From contig JAHJSX010000093.1 in NCBI GenBank assembly GCA_018830205.1, positions 1 through 5,485 of the forward strand: a DNA stretch of 5,485 bases, read 5' to 3'. The notes under the pieces were generated by a model. It searched no databases. It saw only the letters and a program-made list of their open reading frames with translations, and had not been told where the DNA came from. Below are positions 5,120 through 5,485 of this stretch, piece after piece. The DNA comes from an archaeon. Its GTDB lineage: Archaea; Hydrothermarchaeota; Hydrothermarchaeia; Hydrothermarchaeales; Hydrothermarchaeaceae. A program made the position numbers and the translations under genes. Each line of letters begins with the position of its first letter. Within the stretch, counting starts at the first letter, position 1.

Positions 5120-5446
5120 ATGCCTATGCATGTAATAGTCTATATCACTGCCTCAAGTGCGAAGGAAGCAAGTGAAATTGCCGAGGCATTGCTTAAAGAA
5201 CGCCTCGCCGCATGTGCAAATGTTGTTGAAAGCATCAAAAGCACCTACTGGTGGAAGGGAAACCTTGAGTGCGACGACGAGTCACTCATTATTTTAAAGA
5301 CGACCGAACGCAAATTCGACGAACTTGCAGCGAGGGCAAAAGAGCTGCACAGCTACGAGAATCCTGAGATTGTCGCTTTGCCAATTTTAAAGGGGAGCAG
5401 CGACTACCTTGCATGGATAGATGCAGAGGTTGACCCCAAATCTTAA
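5120..5446 (+). CDS. cutA: CutA1 family protein (divalent-cation tolerance)
   Basis: A 108-residue protein of the CutA1 family, small stable ferredoxin-like trimers first linked to divalent metal tolerance in bacteria; the physiological role in archaea is unsettled. Hallmarks are clear: VIVYITASS (5-13), LLKERLAACANVV (24-36) with the family cysteine Cys32, STYWWKG (41-47), ILKTT (58-62), ELHSYENPEIVALPI (75-89, the usual HPYExPEI site with Ser for Pro) and DYLAWI (95-100). It has no signal peptide. The ATG at 5120 gives MPMHVIVY; the ATG at 5126 (MHVIVY) is an equally good start by homology and fits the TATA spacing better. It is divergent from the protease gene across a 34-base gap. A TATA box for the next gene overlaps its stop codon. 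Confidence 0.95.
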   Translation: MPMHVIVYITASSAKEASEIAEALLKERLAACANVVESIKSTYWWKGNLECDDESLIILKTTERKFDELAARAKELHSYENPEIVALPILKGSSDYLAWIDAEVDPKS

Positions 5447-5449
5447 ATA
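5443..5449 (+). promoter_or_regulatory. Putative TATA box overlapping the cutA stop
   Basis: TTAAATA, centred 27 bases before the ATG at 5473, which fits a leaderless transcript of the next gene. It overlaps the last codon and the TAA of cutA. Confidence 0.45.
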
Positions 5450-5472
5450 CCAATTTAGGCAACCCCTCTAAA

Positions 5473-5485
5473 ATGACGAGAAAAC
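5473..5485 (+). CDS. Start of an unidentified gene (partial)
   Basis: Only four codons (MTRK) are in the window, so no identity can be given. The start is inferred from the correctly spaced TATA box at 5443-5449 and the lack of another ATG between. No Shine-Dalgarno site is present, as expected for a leaderless mRNA. Confidence 0.4.

Overview
The window is archaeal DNA. The evidence is a complete geranylgeranylglyceryl phosphate synthase gene (archaeal membrane lipids), a 48-residue zinc-ribbon protein L40e, a Taw2 enzyme of the wyosine pathway, Tsr3, an Lrp-type regulator with an archaeal-style C-terminal tail, and A/T-rich TATA boxes about 27 bases upstream of several start codons. No mobile element, CRISPR array, tRNA or rRNA was seen. 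The lineage cannot be fixed from this window; a euryarchaeal-grade or related lipid-synthesising archaeon fits.

Layout. Bases 1-138 hold the probable start of a minus-strand gene that leaves the window, with its own TATA box, and a T-rich terminator behind the next gene. An Lrp/AsnC regulator runs leftward (621-139). It is divergent from a tightly packed six-gene rightward unit (674-3416): two small proteins of unknown function (56 and 61 aa), taw2, tsr3, the L40e gene and the GGGP synthase gene. Four of its five junctions are start/stop overlaps or 1-base gaps; the exception is a 6-base gap before taw2. The two divergent units seem to share one AT-rich TATA element at 639-652, and both transcripts may be leaderless.

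Convergent to this unit, and overlapping its last gene by 9 bases, is a leftward pair: an intramembrane site-2 protease with a PDZ domain (5085-3979) followed after one base by a SEC59/DGK1-type CTP-dependent lipid or polyprenol kinase homologue (3977-3408). The protease is divergent from cutA (5120-5446). A last gene probably starts at 5473 and leaves the window.

How the genes work together. The rightward unit combines RNA modification and translation (Taw2, Tsr3, L40e) with the first committed step of ether-lipid synthesis. Taw2 and Tsr3 are both unusual SAM enzymes that donate the 3-amino-3-carboxypropyl (acp) group rather than a methyl group, one to tRNA-Phe and one to small-subunit rRNA, and their genes overlap by four bases. 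The convergent pair is membrane-associated and contains a second lipid-type enzyme. The least explained parts are the two small leading proteins and the substrate of the SEC59-like kinase.
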